The position numbers and the translations under genes were made by a program. A model generated the notes under the pieces. That model was not told the DNA's origin, made no database searches, and saw only the letters and a list, made by a program, of their open reading frames with translations. From assembly GCA_963728395.1 (NCBI GenBank), contig CAVSJJ010000008.1, forward strand, positions 496,001-560,000: DNA of 64,000 bases, read 5' to 3'. Source of the stretch: CAVSJJ01 sp963728395. Lineage in GTDB: Bacteria; Actinomycetota; Actinomycetes; Actinomycetales; Dermatophilaceae. Positions 50,901-60,700 of this stretch are shown here, one piece after another. How positions within the stretch are numbered: position 1 is the first letter of the stretch; each line of letters begins with the position of its first letter.

Positions 50901-51033
50901 CGGCCCGGGCCCGCCGGGCGGGGCGGGGGGGAGGAGGCCGGCGTGCGGGGCAGGCGTCCGGGAGGGGAAAACGCCGGGCGAACGGCGAGGCCCGGATTCG
51001 TGACCTGGCCGCCGACGAGTCACACTATGGGCC

Positions 51034-52287
51034 GTGACCGCCGCAACCGTCATTCTCGCCCTGGTCGTCGTGACGGCCCTGGCCTTCGACTTCACCAACG
51101 GCTTCCACGACACCGGCAACGCGATGGCGATGTCGATCGCGACGGGAGCCCTCCGGCCCAAGGTCGCCGTCGGGCTCTCCGCCGTCCTCAACCTCGTCGG
51201 GGCCTTCCTCTCGGTCGAGGTCGCCCTCACGGTGACCAACGCGGTCATCAACATCCAGGACGCCTCGGGGGCGCCCCGAGCGGACCTGCTCGTCGGCGGC
51301 GGCGTCGACCTCCTGCTCATCGTCCTCGCCGGACTGGCGGGCGGGATCATCTGGAACCTGCTCACCTGGCTGCTCGGCCTCCCGTCGAGCTCGTCCCACG
51401 CCCTGTTCGGCGGCCTCATCGGCGCGACCCTGGCCGGGCTCGGCACCGACGGCGTCAAGTGGACCGGCGACGGCACCAAGCTCGACGGCGTCATCGGCAA
51501 GGTCGTCCTGCCCGCCGTGGCCGCGCCTCTCGTCGCCATCGTCGTCTCCGCCGTCGGGACCTGGTTCGCCTACCGGATCACCGGCGCGATGGCCCGCCGC
51601 CAGCGCGACCGGGGCTTCCGCTGGGGGCAGGTGGGCTCGGCGTCGCTCGTGTCGCTCGCCCACGGCACGAACGATGCGCAGAAGACGATGGGTGTCATCA
51701 CCCTCGCCCTCATCGCCGCGGGGGACTGGACGGACACCACGGGGGTGCCCCTGTGGGTCAAGGTGGCCTGTGCCAGCGCCATCGCGCTGGGGACCTACCT
51801 CGGTGGGTGGCGGATCATCCGCACCCTCGGCAAGGGCCTCGTCGAGGTCGAGGCACCCCAGGGATTCTCGGCCGACGCGGCGACGGCCTCGACCATCCTC
51901 GCCTCCAGTCACCTCGGCTTCGCCCTCTCGACGACCCACGTGGCCACCGGCTCCATCCTCGGCACCGGGATCGGCCGGCGCGGCGCGGAGGTGCGATGGC
52001 GGGTCGCACTCCGCATGGTCGTCGCGTGGCTCATCACCCTCCCGATGGCGGGACTCGTCGGGGCGCTGATGTGGGCGATCGGTCATGTCCTCGGCGGGGC
52101 GTTGGGAGCCGGGACCATCACCGTCATCCTCGCCGGCCTCGGCGGCTGGATGTACGCCCACTCCCGCCGGACGCCGGTCAACCACCACAACGTCACCGCC
52201 GACTGGACCGACGGTCGGCCGCCACCCGTGCCGCCGAGGGAGTCCTCGGAGGCACCCGCCCAGGTCCGCGCCGGAGAGCAGTCATGA
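51034..52287 (+). CDS. pitA: PiT-family inorganic phosphate transporter
   Basis: A 417-residue permease with 10-12 spans. Both PiT signatures are present: FDFTNGFHDTGNAMA near the N-terminus and SLAHGTNDAQKTMG in the second half. GLPSSSSHALFGGLIGA and SSHLGFALSTTHVATGSI are the duplicated Ser/His re-entrant loops. It imports metal-phosphate with protons at low affinity. The GTG at 51034 gives the usual N-terminus. It is coupled (ATGA) to a small membrane protein, as in the Rv0545c-Rv0544c arrangement. Confidence 0.93.
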   Translation: MTAATVILALVVVTALAFDFTNGFHDTGNAMAMSIATGALRPKVAVGLSAVLNLVGAFLSVEVALTVTNAVINIQDASGAPRADLLVGGGVDLLLIVLAGLAGGIIWNLLTWLLGLPSSSSHALFGGLIGATLAGLGTDGVKWTGDGTKLDGVIGKVVLPAVAAPLVAIVVSAVGTWFAYRITGAMARRQRDRGFRWGQVGSASLVSLAHGTNDAQKTMGVITLALIAAGDWTDTTGVPLWVKVACASAIALGTYLGGWRIIRTLGKGLVEVEAPQGFSADAATASTILASSHLGFALSTTHVATGSILGTGIGRRGAEVRWRVALRMVVAWLITLPMAGLVGALMWAIGHVLGGALGAGTITVILAGLGGWMYAHSRRTPVNHHNVTADWTDGRPPPVPPRESSEAPAQVRAGEQS

Positions 52288-52580
52288 ACGACGTCCTTCT
52301 CGCCCTCGAAGGGGCCTGGCGAGTCCTGTTGGCCAGCCTCGTGCTCGGTGCCGGCCTCCCGGCGGTCTTCTCCCTCGGCGTGCGCGCCCTCGCCATGGGC
52401 TCGGAGGAGGGTGACGACGCGCCTCTCGCGCCGAGCCCGCTCGGTCGCGTCCTCGCGGCGCTGTGCCTCCTCGTCGTCCTCGCCGGCGTGGCTGTCGGGA
52501 TCACCTATATCGTCGCCAGCGGCCTCGGCATGAAGCTGACCTTCGAGCACATCTACCCGACTCTCGTCGAGAAGCACTGA
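52284..52580 (+). CDS. Small two-span membrane protein of the pit operon
   Basis: A 98-residue protein with two hydrophobic helices (VLLASLVLGAGLPAVFSLGV; VLAALCLLVVLAGVAVGITY). The ATG overlaps the PitA stop. A protein of this size and topology follows pitA in mycobacteria (Rv0544c), so it is probably an accessory subunit or regulator of phosphate uptake; function unproven. Confidence 0.85.
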   Translation: MNDVLLALEGAWRVLLASLVLGAGLPAVFSLGVRALAMGSEEGDDAPLAPSPLGRVLAALCLLVVLAGVAVGITYIVASGLGMKLTFEHIYPTLVEKH

Positions 52581-52582
52581 GG

Positions 52583-52588
52583 TACCTT
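52583..52588 (+). promoter_or_regulatory. -10 box of a leaderless promoter (DUF3349 gene)
   Basis: TACCTT, six bases (GCGCCC), then ATG at 52595. It is the same -10 sequence as in the PadR promoter; no Shine-Dalgarno. Confidence 0.5.
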
Positions 52589-52594
52589 GCGCCC

Positions 52595-53254
52595 ATGACC
52601 GAGCACCCATCGTTCCTGCGACGAGCCCTGTCCTGGCTCCGAGCCGGCTATCCCAGCGGCATACCGCAGCAGGACTACGTCGCACTCCTCGGCATCCTCC
52701 ACCGCCGGCTCACCGACGACGAGGTCGCGGCCATCGCCGCCGACGTCGCCGAGCACGCGGAGGCCGACACCCCCATCGCCGAGGCGGAGATCCGCGAGCT
52801 CATCGAGAGCCGGGCCTTCGAGGACGCCGACGACGAGGACGTCGCCCGGGTCTCGGCTCGGCTCGCCGGTGGCGGCTGGCCGCTCGCCGGCAGCCCCGCC
52901 GACGACGACGAGGACGACGACAGCCCCGTCATCGAGGGCAGCGCGCTGGCCCGGATCATCGCCTGGCTGCGCGAGGGGTACCCGGGCGGGGTGCCCGACC
53001 ACGACTACCAGCCGTTGCTCGCCCTGCTCCAGCGCCGGCTGACCAAGGGGGAGGTCAAGAAGGTCGCCAAGGCGCTGCGCAAGGCCGACGTCAGCCCCGC
53101 CGGCCCGGAGGACATCGCCGAGGCGATCGTCGACCTGACGAACGCCGAGCCGTCCGACAACGACGTGCGCCGGGTCCGCGAGCGGCTGGCGAAGAAGGGC
53201 TGGCCCGTGGAGTTCCCCGACCCCGACGTGGAGGTGGAGGCCCCGGCCCGCTGA
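52595..53254 (+). CDS. Tandem DUF3349 protein
   Basis: A 219-residue soluble protein built from two copies of the DUF3349 domain. Copy 1 (about 1-95): FLRRALSWLRAGYPSGIPQQDY ... LAGGGWPL. Copy 2 (about 117-210): LARIIAWLREGYPGGVPDHDY ... LAKKGWPVEF. They are joined by an acidic linker (DDDEDDDS). The mycobacterial homologue Rv0543c is a single ~100-residue domain, so this is an internal duplication. The neighbourhood pitA-small protein-DUF3349 is conserved. Function unknown. Confidence 0.88.
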   Translation: MTEHPSFLRRALSWLRAGYPSGIPQQDYVALLGILHRRLTDDEVAAIAADVAEHAEADTPIAEAEIRELIESRAFEDADDEDVARVSARLAGGGWPLAGSPADDDEDDDSPVIEGSALARIIAWLREGYPGGVPDHDYQPLLALLQRRLTKGEVKKVAKALRKADVSPAGPEDIAEAIVDLTNAEPSDNDVRRVRERLAKKGWPVEFPDPDVEVEAPAR

Positions 53255-53275
53255 GGCAAGCCGGCACCCGAGCGA

Positions 53276-53317
53276 CAGGAGCGCCCGTCCGGCTTCCCTC
53301 ACGGACGGGCGCTCCTG
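53276..53317. terminator. Bidirectional terminator between DUF3349 and DUF3263
   Basis: A perfect 16-bp stem, CAGGAGCGCCCGTCCG with its complement, and a 10-base loop between convergent stops. Confidence 0.88.
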
Positions 53318-53329
53318 GTCGGTGGGCTC

Positions 53330-53617
53330 CTAGGACTGGACGCCGAGGCGCCGCGCGGAGCGGGCGCGCTGGCGGCTCGCCCGCAGCCGGCGGAGCCGCT
53401 TGATGAGCATGGGGTCGTAGGCGAGTGCGGCCGGGGAGTCGATGAGGCCGTTGAGCACCTGGTAGTAGCGGGTGGCGCTCATGTCGAACAGCTCCTTGAT
53501 GGCCTGCTCCTTGGCGCCGGCATACTTCCACCACTGCCGCTCGAAGGCGATGATCTCGCAGTCGCGCTCCGACAGCTCGGAGGCGACGGTGGTGACCTGA
53601 TCGCGGGCAGCGCTCAC
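53330..53617 (-). CDS. DUF3263 family protein
   Basis: A 95-residue protein. The core LSERDCEIIAFERQWWKYAG, QAIKELFDMSATRYYQVLNGLID and DPMLIKRLRRLR is the DUF3263 family, which resembles a small helix-turn-helix and is found in actinobacteria. The C-terminus is strongly basic (RASRQRARSARR), fitting nucleic-acid binding. The GTG at 53617 follows AGAAGGG. Its promoter carries a palindrome. Confidence 0.88.
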   Translation of the reverse strand: MSAARDQVTTVASELSERDCEIIAFERQWWKYAGAKEQAIKELFDMSATRYYQVLNGLIDSPAALAYDPMLIKRLRRLRASRQRARSARRLGVQS

Positions 53618-53660
53618 GTTCGACCCTTCTCGTGTCTCGTGGTTTCCCAGGCGGACCCTC

Positions 53661-53691
53661 ACTCTAGCCGGGTAATGACATCACTGTCATT
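53661..53691 (-). promoter_or_regulatory. DUF3263 promoter with palindromic operator
   Basis: On the minus strand -35 ATGACA (53690-53685), 18 bases, -10 TAGAGT (53666-53661), then a ~37-base leader with AGAAGGG. The perfect palindrome AATGACA-tcac-TGTCATT (53674-53691) covers the -35 box and part of the spacer. DUF3263 itself, or an unlinked repressor, may bind there. Confidence 0.55.
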
Positions 53692-53777
53692 CCTCCGGTG
53701 CGCCCCACCGCGTGTCGAGTGGACAGCAGACGTATGGCCCAACTCATGAGTCCCACTCGTCACATCCACCGCACGAG

Positions 53778-54476
53778 TCAGCCGGCCCCGAGCAGGATCC
53801 GCTCGAGCTCGCCGACGGTGTCCGCCACGGCATCCGGCCCCGCGGCGAGCAGCTCCTCGCGCACCCCGGCGCCCCACGTCACGGCGACGGCGGCCATGCC
53901 GGCCGCCCGTGCCGCCCGGACGTCGACGACAGCGTCACCGACGTAGACGCATGCGGACGGGTCGACGCCCAGCACCCGCGCACCGTGCAGGAGGGGGTCC
54001 GGCGCGGGCTTGTGCCGCTGGGTGTCCTCGAGCGTGGCGATGACCTCGACGAGATCGTCGACCCCGACACCCCGGGTGGCGAGCCGGGCGCTGTGCCGCC
54101 GCTTCGAGGTGACGACCGCGGCCTCGACCCCCGCCTCGCGCAGCCGGACGAGCAGCTCCGGGACGCCGGCATACCTGCGGATGAGTCGTTCCGTGTTGGC
54201 GAGGTTCCACTCCCGGTAGACCCGGTCGAGGGCCACCCCGTGCTCGGGCTCCTCCTCGAGCAGCGCCTGGAGCAGCGGCCGCCCGATCCACGAGCGGGCG
54301 CGCTCCTCGGACGGCTCGACGCCGAGGACGGTCCGGAAGGCGTGCTGGTAGGACGCGACGATCAGCGGGATCGTGTCGGCGAGGGTGCCGTCGAGGTCGA
54401 ACAGGACCGTCCGCCAGCGGGGCGTCACGGTCGCGGGGTCGGGCGGGGTCACCGGGCCGGGGTCGGGCGCGCTCAC
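53778..54476 (-). CDS. HAD-family phosphatase (phosphoglycolate phosphatase/PpaX-like)
   Basis: A 232-residue HAD hydrolase. Motif I is VLFDLDGTLADT (nucleophile Asp), motif II VVTSKRR, motif III Lys in DTQRHKPAPDPLL and motif IV YVGDAVVDVRAA. The helical cap (SYQHAFRTVLGVEPSEERAR) puts it with PGP/PpaX-like enzymes; substrate not assigned. The GTG at 54476 is set by TACCCT six bases upstream, a leaderless layout. The GTATGCCG motif overlaps that -10 box. Confidence 0.88.
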   Translation of the reverse strand: MSAPDPGPVTPPDPATVTPRWRTVLFDLDGTLADTIPLIVASYQHAFRTVLGVEPSEERARSWIGRPLLQALLEEEPEHGVALDRVYREWNLANTERLIRRYAGVPELLVRLREAGVEAAVVTSKRRHSARLATRGVGVDDLVEVIATLEDTQRHKPAPDPLLHGARVLGVDPSACVYVGDAVVDVRAARAAGMAAVAVTWGAGVREELLAAGPDAVADTVGELERILLGAG

Positions 54477-54796
54477 CGGGTCAGGGTATGCCGCCCCGGT
54501 GCGGAGCGGGTCGGGCGTCCGGACGCGGGACGGCTCGGACCGCCCGAGCCGGGGTCGACCTCGGCCGCACCCGGCCCGGAGGTCACCTCGCCGACAGCGT
54601 CCTCGTGACGCTCGTCACGGCCCACCCCCGTGAGCCGGGGCCATTAGCACGCGACGAGCACGGGACGGCACGCCACGCCGTCGCCACGGTACGGGAGTGA
54701 CCAAAGAGAGGATGCGAGCCTCCCGAGCAGTGTCGGACAATACTCGGGCGGCCCCTGCGGGTCCGCTCGGACGCAACCCGTGTGGAGGAGGATCAC
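54477..54796. other. Divergent region upstream of the giant surface-protein gene
   Basis: 320 bases without a gene. A stem CCCGAG (54722-54727) / CTCGGG (54743-54748) encloses an AT-rich GGACAATA stretch that may include the -10 of the surface-protein operon. No -35 was convincing. An ideal GGAGGAGG ribosome site closes the region at 54784-54791. Confidence 0.4.
54483..54488 (-). promoter_or_regulatory. -10 box of a leaderless promoter (HAD gene)
   Basis: TACCCT on the minus strand, six bases, then GTG at 54476. Its TAC is shared with a CGGCATAC copy (54486-54493). Confidence 0.5.
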
Positions 54797-57700
54797 GTGA
54801 CGCGCGTGCGCTCCCTCCTCCACCTCCCCGCGTCGTCGTTCCGCCGTCTCGCGCGCGCGGGCGAGGGGCGCACGCGGGCCCGGGCGCGCGCCCACCGGCG
54901 CGCCGTCGCCGGGACCGCCGTCCTCGCCCTCGCCGCCGGCGCGCTGACGTATGCCGCGATGCGCGACGAGGGGTACACGACCGAGCGCGTCGAGCCGAAC
55001 GACGGCGCCGTCTGGGTGACGAACAACCGCACCGGGCTCTACGGCAGGCTCAGCACGCCGGCGGCGGCCCTCGACGTCGCCTTTCCCAGCTTCGACCCGG
55101 ACCTGTCCAGCCACCAGCTCGACGTCGTCCAGTCCGCGGGCACCGTCGTGGCCCGCGACGACGCGGCCAACCGGCTCACGCCGGTCGACGTCCGCACCGG
55201 TGCCCTCGTCAAGGAGCACTCGATCAGCCTCCCCGCGGCGGACGCCGTCGAGGTCGGCGGCGGCACCGTCGCCGTCCTCGACCCCGAGACCGGCACCCTG
55301 CGCGCGTCGTGGGCCCCCGCCGACGAGCCGGCCTCGCTCGAGGGCCTCGCCGAGGTCGCCCAGCCGCTGGCCACCCTCGAGCAGGCATCCGGCGTGTCCG
55401 CGGCCGACGGCTTCGGCCTCGCCGTCGCCGACACGGGGACCGTTCTCGCGGTGAGCGCCACGGGGCAGCTCGTCACGCTCCGGCCCAACCCGGCGACGGC
55501 GCGGTTCTCCCGCTCGGTCCGCTCACTCGGGGCCGGCTTCCAGAAGGTCCAGGTCGCCGCCGTCGGCTCGGCGCCGCTCGTCGTCGACACCGTCGGCCTC
55601 AGCGCCGTCCTCCCGGACGGCACCCAGACCCAGCTGCCCGCCACGGTCTCCGGGGGGGTGCTCCAGGCCGGCCCGGTCGGGTCCGACTCCGCCCTCATCG
55701 CCACCCAGACCTCCCTGCTCTCCCTCGACCTCAGGACCGGCGAGGTGACCCCGGCCTTCACCGAGGCCTCCGGCCCGCCCACCGCTCCCATCCAGGTCGA
55801 CGGCTGCCGGTATGCCGCGTGGGGCGGCACCCCGGGCCTCGTCGTCGGCGGCTGCGCCGGCCGCGCCCCGGAGCCGATCAGCCTCCAGGACCCCCTCGAC
55901 CTGCAGACGCCCCAGCTGCGGATCAACCGGCAGTCCGCCGTCCTCAACGAGGGCCACAGCGGCGCCGTCTGGGACCTGGCGACCGGCCGGCGGCTCGACG
56001 ACTGGGCCTCGGTCGCCCCGCCGCCGGAGCCGAAGCAGAACGTCACCCCCGACAAGCCGCGGACCCCCACCAGAAGCCAGCGCAGGCCGAAGGCCGAGGA
56101 CGACGACCTCGGAGCCCGCCCGGGCCGCACCTCGGTGCTCCACGTCCTGGACAACGACTCCAACCCCGCCGGATCGGTCCTGTCGATCCGCAGCGTGACC
56201 AACCCCCAGCCGGCGACGGCGACCCTGTCCATCGCCCCCGACGGCCAGAGCATCCAGATCTCGATGGCGAGCGGGTCCGCCGATGTCGCGTTCGGGTACA
56301 CGATCGACGACGCGAAGGGCAACGACTCCAGCGCGCGGGTCACCGTGCACGCGCGGCAGCCCCGCCAGAACGGCAGGCCGGTGCTCCGGCAGGGCTACGA
56401 GGCCGAGCTGCACACCGTGGCCAACCAGGGCCGGGTCTCGATCCCCGTCATCGGCGACTGGCGCGACCCGGACGGCGACCCCGTCGTCCTGGCCTCGGCG
56501 AGTGACGGCACCCGCCCGGTGCCGGTGTCGGCGGACGGGCGCCTGCAGTACAACGCCCCCCAGGCCAGCGGCCCGCGCACGATCGACTACGTCGTCTCGG
56601 ACGGTCGCGCGGAGGCCACGGGCCGGCAGGCGGTCGAGGTGCTGCCCAAGAACTCGGCACAGACCTCTCCGGCGACGACCGAGCCCGACGTCGCCCGCGG
56701 CCAGACCGGCTCGCCCATCGTCATCCGGCCGCTCGACAACGACCTGCCCGGCACCGACCCGACCACCCCGTCGGCCCGTCTCGCGCTCGCCGGCGACGTC
56801 GTCGCTCCCGACGGCACGACGACGTCGACCAACCGCAAGGCGGGGGAGGTGACGCTGACGGCCGGGGCGCCCGGGACCTACCTGCTCACCTACACCGCCT
56901 CCTACGGCGACGCCCCGTACGCGCGCGGCACGATCCGGGTCGACGTGACGAAGAAGGTCACCCGCAGCGACAAGCCGACCGCGATGCTCGACCAGGCCGT
57001 CGTCTACGGGACGAACCCGACGATCGTCGACGTCCTCGCCAACGACTTCGACCCCTCTGGCCGGCTGCTCGCCGTCCAGAGCGCCGGTGCCGACCTCGCC
57101 CAGGACCTCGAGGTCGCGGTCATCCGCGGTCGCTGGCTGCGGATCCAGCCGATCCGGCCCACGGTGGCTCCGAACCCGCAGCGGGTCACCTACACGATCA
57201 CGAACGGCGTGACCGGCACGGTGACCGGCGAGGTGGCCGTCCAGCAGCTCGCCCCGCCGAAGAACCGCAGGCCGGACCCGGCCGACGACTACGCGAGCGT
57301 GCGGTCCGGTGACACGGTCGCCATCCCCGTCCTCGACAACGACACCCATCCCGCGGGCGAGCCGCTCACCCTCCTCACCCAGGTCGAGGGCGCCGAGCAC
57401 GCGGGGATGCTCCAGGTCCACGGTCCGAGCGGGACGACGACAGACGTCGGCGGGGCCTACGCGAGCGGCCGGGTCGTGCGCTACCAGGCGCCGACGGTCA
57501 CCCGCCGGATGACCGTGACGGTGACATATGTCGCGGAGGACCCCGAGGGCAACCGGGCCGCCGGGACGGCCTACGTCACGGTCGTGCCGCCCCCGACGGC
57601 CGAGCGCCCGGATGCCGCCCCCAACCCACCCCAGATCGAGGGCCGGGTCGTCGCCGGTGACACGATGACGATCCAGATCCCGACGAGCCAGGCCGACCCG

Positions 57701-60700
57701 GACGGCGACTCCGTCACCCTCGTCGGTCTCGGCAGCGCGCCGCGCGTGGGCCGGGTGCTCGAGACGACCCTGTCGTCGATCACCTACCAGGCCTATCCGA
57801 CGAGCGCCGACACCGACCAGTTCACGTACGTCGTCAGCGACCGCTACGGCAAGGTGGGGACCGCGACGATCCGGATCGCCGTCCTGCCACCGGGCGAGCC
57901 GCAGCCGCCGGTCGCCGTCGACGACTACGTGACCGCCGCCCCGGGGTCGGTCCTCAACCTCGACATTCTCGCCAACGACATCCAGGCCGTCGGGGACTCG
58001 GTGACGGTCCAGCCGCTCGGCCCGCTCAACCCCGACCTCGGGGACCGGGCCTCCGTCGACGCCGAGACCTCCACGCTCACCCTGCGGGCCCCGAGGGACG
58101 TCGTGCCGCTCCAGGTCCGCTACGCGATCCGGGGCAGCTCCGGCGCGGACTCCGTCGCGACGGTCCACGTGCGCACCCGGGAGGGCACCGACATCCCGCC
58201 CGTCGCGCGCAACCCGGTGGCCGAGCCCGCCCCGGGCGCCGACAGCGTCACGGTCGACGTCCTCGCGGCCGCGACCGACCCGGACGGCGGCAACGCACCG
58301 CTGCGGGTGACCCAGGTGTTCAACACACCGGACGCGACGATCCGGGGCGGCCGGGTCACCGTGCCCGTCGGGGACACGCCGCAGATCGTCGCGTACGAGA
58401 TCGCCGACGAGCAGGGCGGCGTCGCGCTCGGCGCCATCTACGCCCCCAGCGTCGGCTCCGGGGCCCCGCAGGTCCGCGCGAACAGCCTGATCCGGGTCGG
58501 CAGGAACGCCACGACGACGCTCGCCCTCGAGGACGTCGTCGTCGACCCGAGCGGCAAGACGGTCATGCTGACGACGGACGACCAGGTGTCCGCCTCCCCG
58601 AGCAACGGCCTGCGGGTCGAGGCGGTCGGGTCCGCCCAGCTCAAGGTGACCGGCCTCAGGGACTACGTCGGGCCGGCGGCCATCTCCTTCCAGGTGACCA
58701 ACGGCACGTCCGCCACCGACCCCGAGGGCCAACGGGCCCTGCTCACCGTGCCGGTCCAGGTCGGACCGGAGACGCCGGTGCTGCGCTGTCCGGACGCCGA
58801 GTTCACCGTCGTCCTCGGCGGACAGTCGCGCCCGATCTCCATCCCCGAGCTCTGCCACGTGTGGACCGCCCAGCCGGGCGAGGTCGACTCCCTCCAGTTC
58901 ACGGGCCAGTTCCCGAACCAGGAGCAGGGGCTGAGCGTGGCCAACGCATCGCCGAGCACGCTCCTGGTGTCCGCGTCGGGTAACGCCGTCCCCGGCACCC
59001 GGGCCGACCTCGACGTCACCGTGCCCGGAAGCCAGGCGCGCAAGGCCACCCTCCACATCCTCGTCTCCGAGGCGGAGCCGCCGACCCTGTCACCGATCAC
59101 CGTCGCCGGCGTCAAGGCGGGCACGACCCGCACGCTCGACATCCTCGGCTACATCCGCACCAGGCTCGGCGATTCGGTCCCGTCCATCGTCTCCATCACC
59201 GCCGGTGACCCGAGCGCCGCCGGCACCGTCGAGAAGGTCGGTCCGACGACGATCGCCATCACACCGGCGGAGTCGGCCCACGGGCAGATCGTCCGGCGCA
59301 TCACGATCAGCGACGTCGCCGACACGACCCGGCAGGACCGGCTCGCCACCGGCTACCTCACCGTCGAGGTGCTCGGTCACCCCGGTACGCCCGGCCGGCC
59401 GGCCGGTACCGGCGAGGTGGCCAGCCACGAGGCGACCCTGTCCTGGGACACGCCGGCCACCAACGGGCTGCCCATCGACTACTACGACGTCGCGTGGAAG
59501 GGCGGGACCCAGCGCTGCGCGGCGGCGCCGTGCACCATCACCGGGCTCGACAACGGCACGGCATACTCCTTCACCGTCGTCGCCCACAACGGGGTGGGCG
59601 ACAGCGACCCCAGCGTGCCGTCCGCGCCGATCACCCCGGACGCCGTCCCCGGCGAGCCGGTCGACCCGCACACCCTGAACCCGGCCGACGGCGCCCTCGA
59701 CATCGCCTGGTCGGCCGCACCGGTCGACGGGACGCCGGTGACGAAGTACCTCGTGACCTGGCCGGGCGGCAGCCGTGAGGTCACCGGGACGACGACGACC
59801 GCGACCGGGCTGGACAACCTCGCCGAGACGACCTTCACGATCAAGGCCTACAACGATGCCGGGTGGGGGCCGGGGGCGACGACGTCCGGCCAGTCGGCCG
59901 GGCACCCGCCTCGCCCGGACGCGCCGAAGCTGACGCCGACCGAGATCCACGGCGGTGAGGAGCAGGCCGTCGAGGTCGCCTGGGCAGCGGTGTCCCCCAA
60001 CGGCCCCGGCCCGACGACGTACACTGTGCACCGCTCGACCGGCCCGAACGGGCAGGGCACGCTCGTCTGCGGCCCGACCCAGGCGACGGTCTGCACGGCG
60101 CCGACGGTGACGACCGACGGCACGACCTACCTGTACACGGTCACCGCGGCGAACCCGTACTACGACTCCCCCGCCTCCGACCAGACGAGCATCATCGCCG
60201 CCGGCACGCCCGGCGCGTTCACGGGCGTCTCGGCGACGCCGACCGGCACGAGCAAGCAGGTGGACCTCGCGTTCACGTCGCCGCCCGCCCACGACTCCGG
60301 CCTGACGATCACCTGCGTCGTCGACGGCGCGACGTGTGGCAGCTGGGACGCACCCGCCGACCCGAAGGACTTCACCGCCCGCATCGACGTCCCGGAGTAC
60401 GGCATCCAGCCGACCTTCACTCTCACGGCGACGAACAGCACCGGCTCCTCCACGGCCCGCGTGACGTCCGACATCGTCAGCGGCCCGCTCGGCCAGATCC
60501 AGATCGGCCCGGACCTGCACGCCGAGGGTCCCTATGCCGTCTTCTCCGTCTCGGTCGACCCGCGGGGCAGCCCCGCTCAGGTCGTCGTCGAGGTGCGGGC
60601 CGACGGGACGAGGGTCTTCTCGAAGACCACCACGACGGGGACGGGCCCCTACTCGGACACGCTCGAGGTCAAGGCCGGGTTCGGCAAGAACGTCCGGGTC

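Larger units (their letters stand above)
50707..51033. promoter_or_regulatory. Divergent promoter region of groEL and the phosphate transporter
   Basis: 327 bases. The groEL promoter can be read on the minus strand as -35 TTGCAC (50899-50894), 18 bases, -10 AATAAT (50875-50870), giving a long leader. The two CIRCE elements straddle it. The pitA side ends in CACTAT about five bases before its GTG, a weak leaderless candidate. Confidence 0.6.

Noticed and set aside
53716..53759. Hairpin CGAGTGG/CCACTCG with an internal ACTCATGAGT palindrome, as an RNA element
   Set aside because: The stem is only 7 bp with a 30-base loop. It may help terminate the HAD gene, but I cannot support more.
55523..59056. 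A 1177-residue open frame on the minus strand, opposite the giant surface protein
   Set aside because: It is an antisense shadow of GC-rich coding DNA: Arg/Gly/Asp-biased composition, no domain, no ribosome site, and the plus-strand frame carries clear Ig and FnIII motifs.
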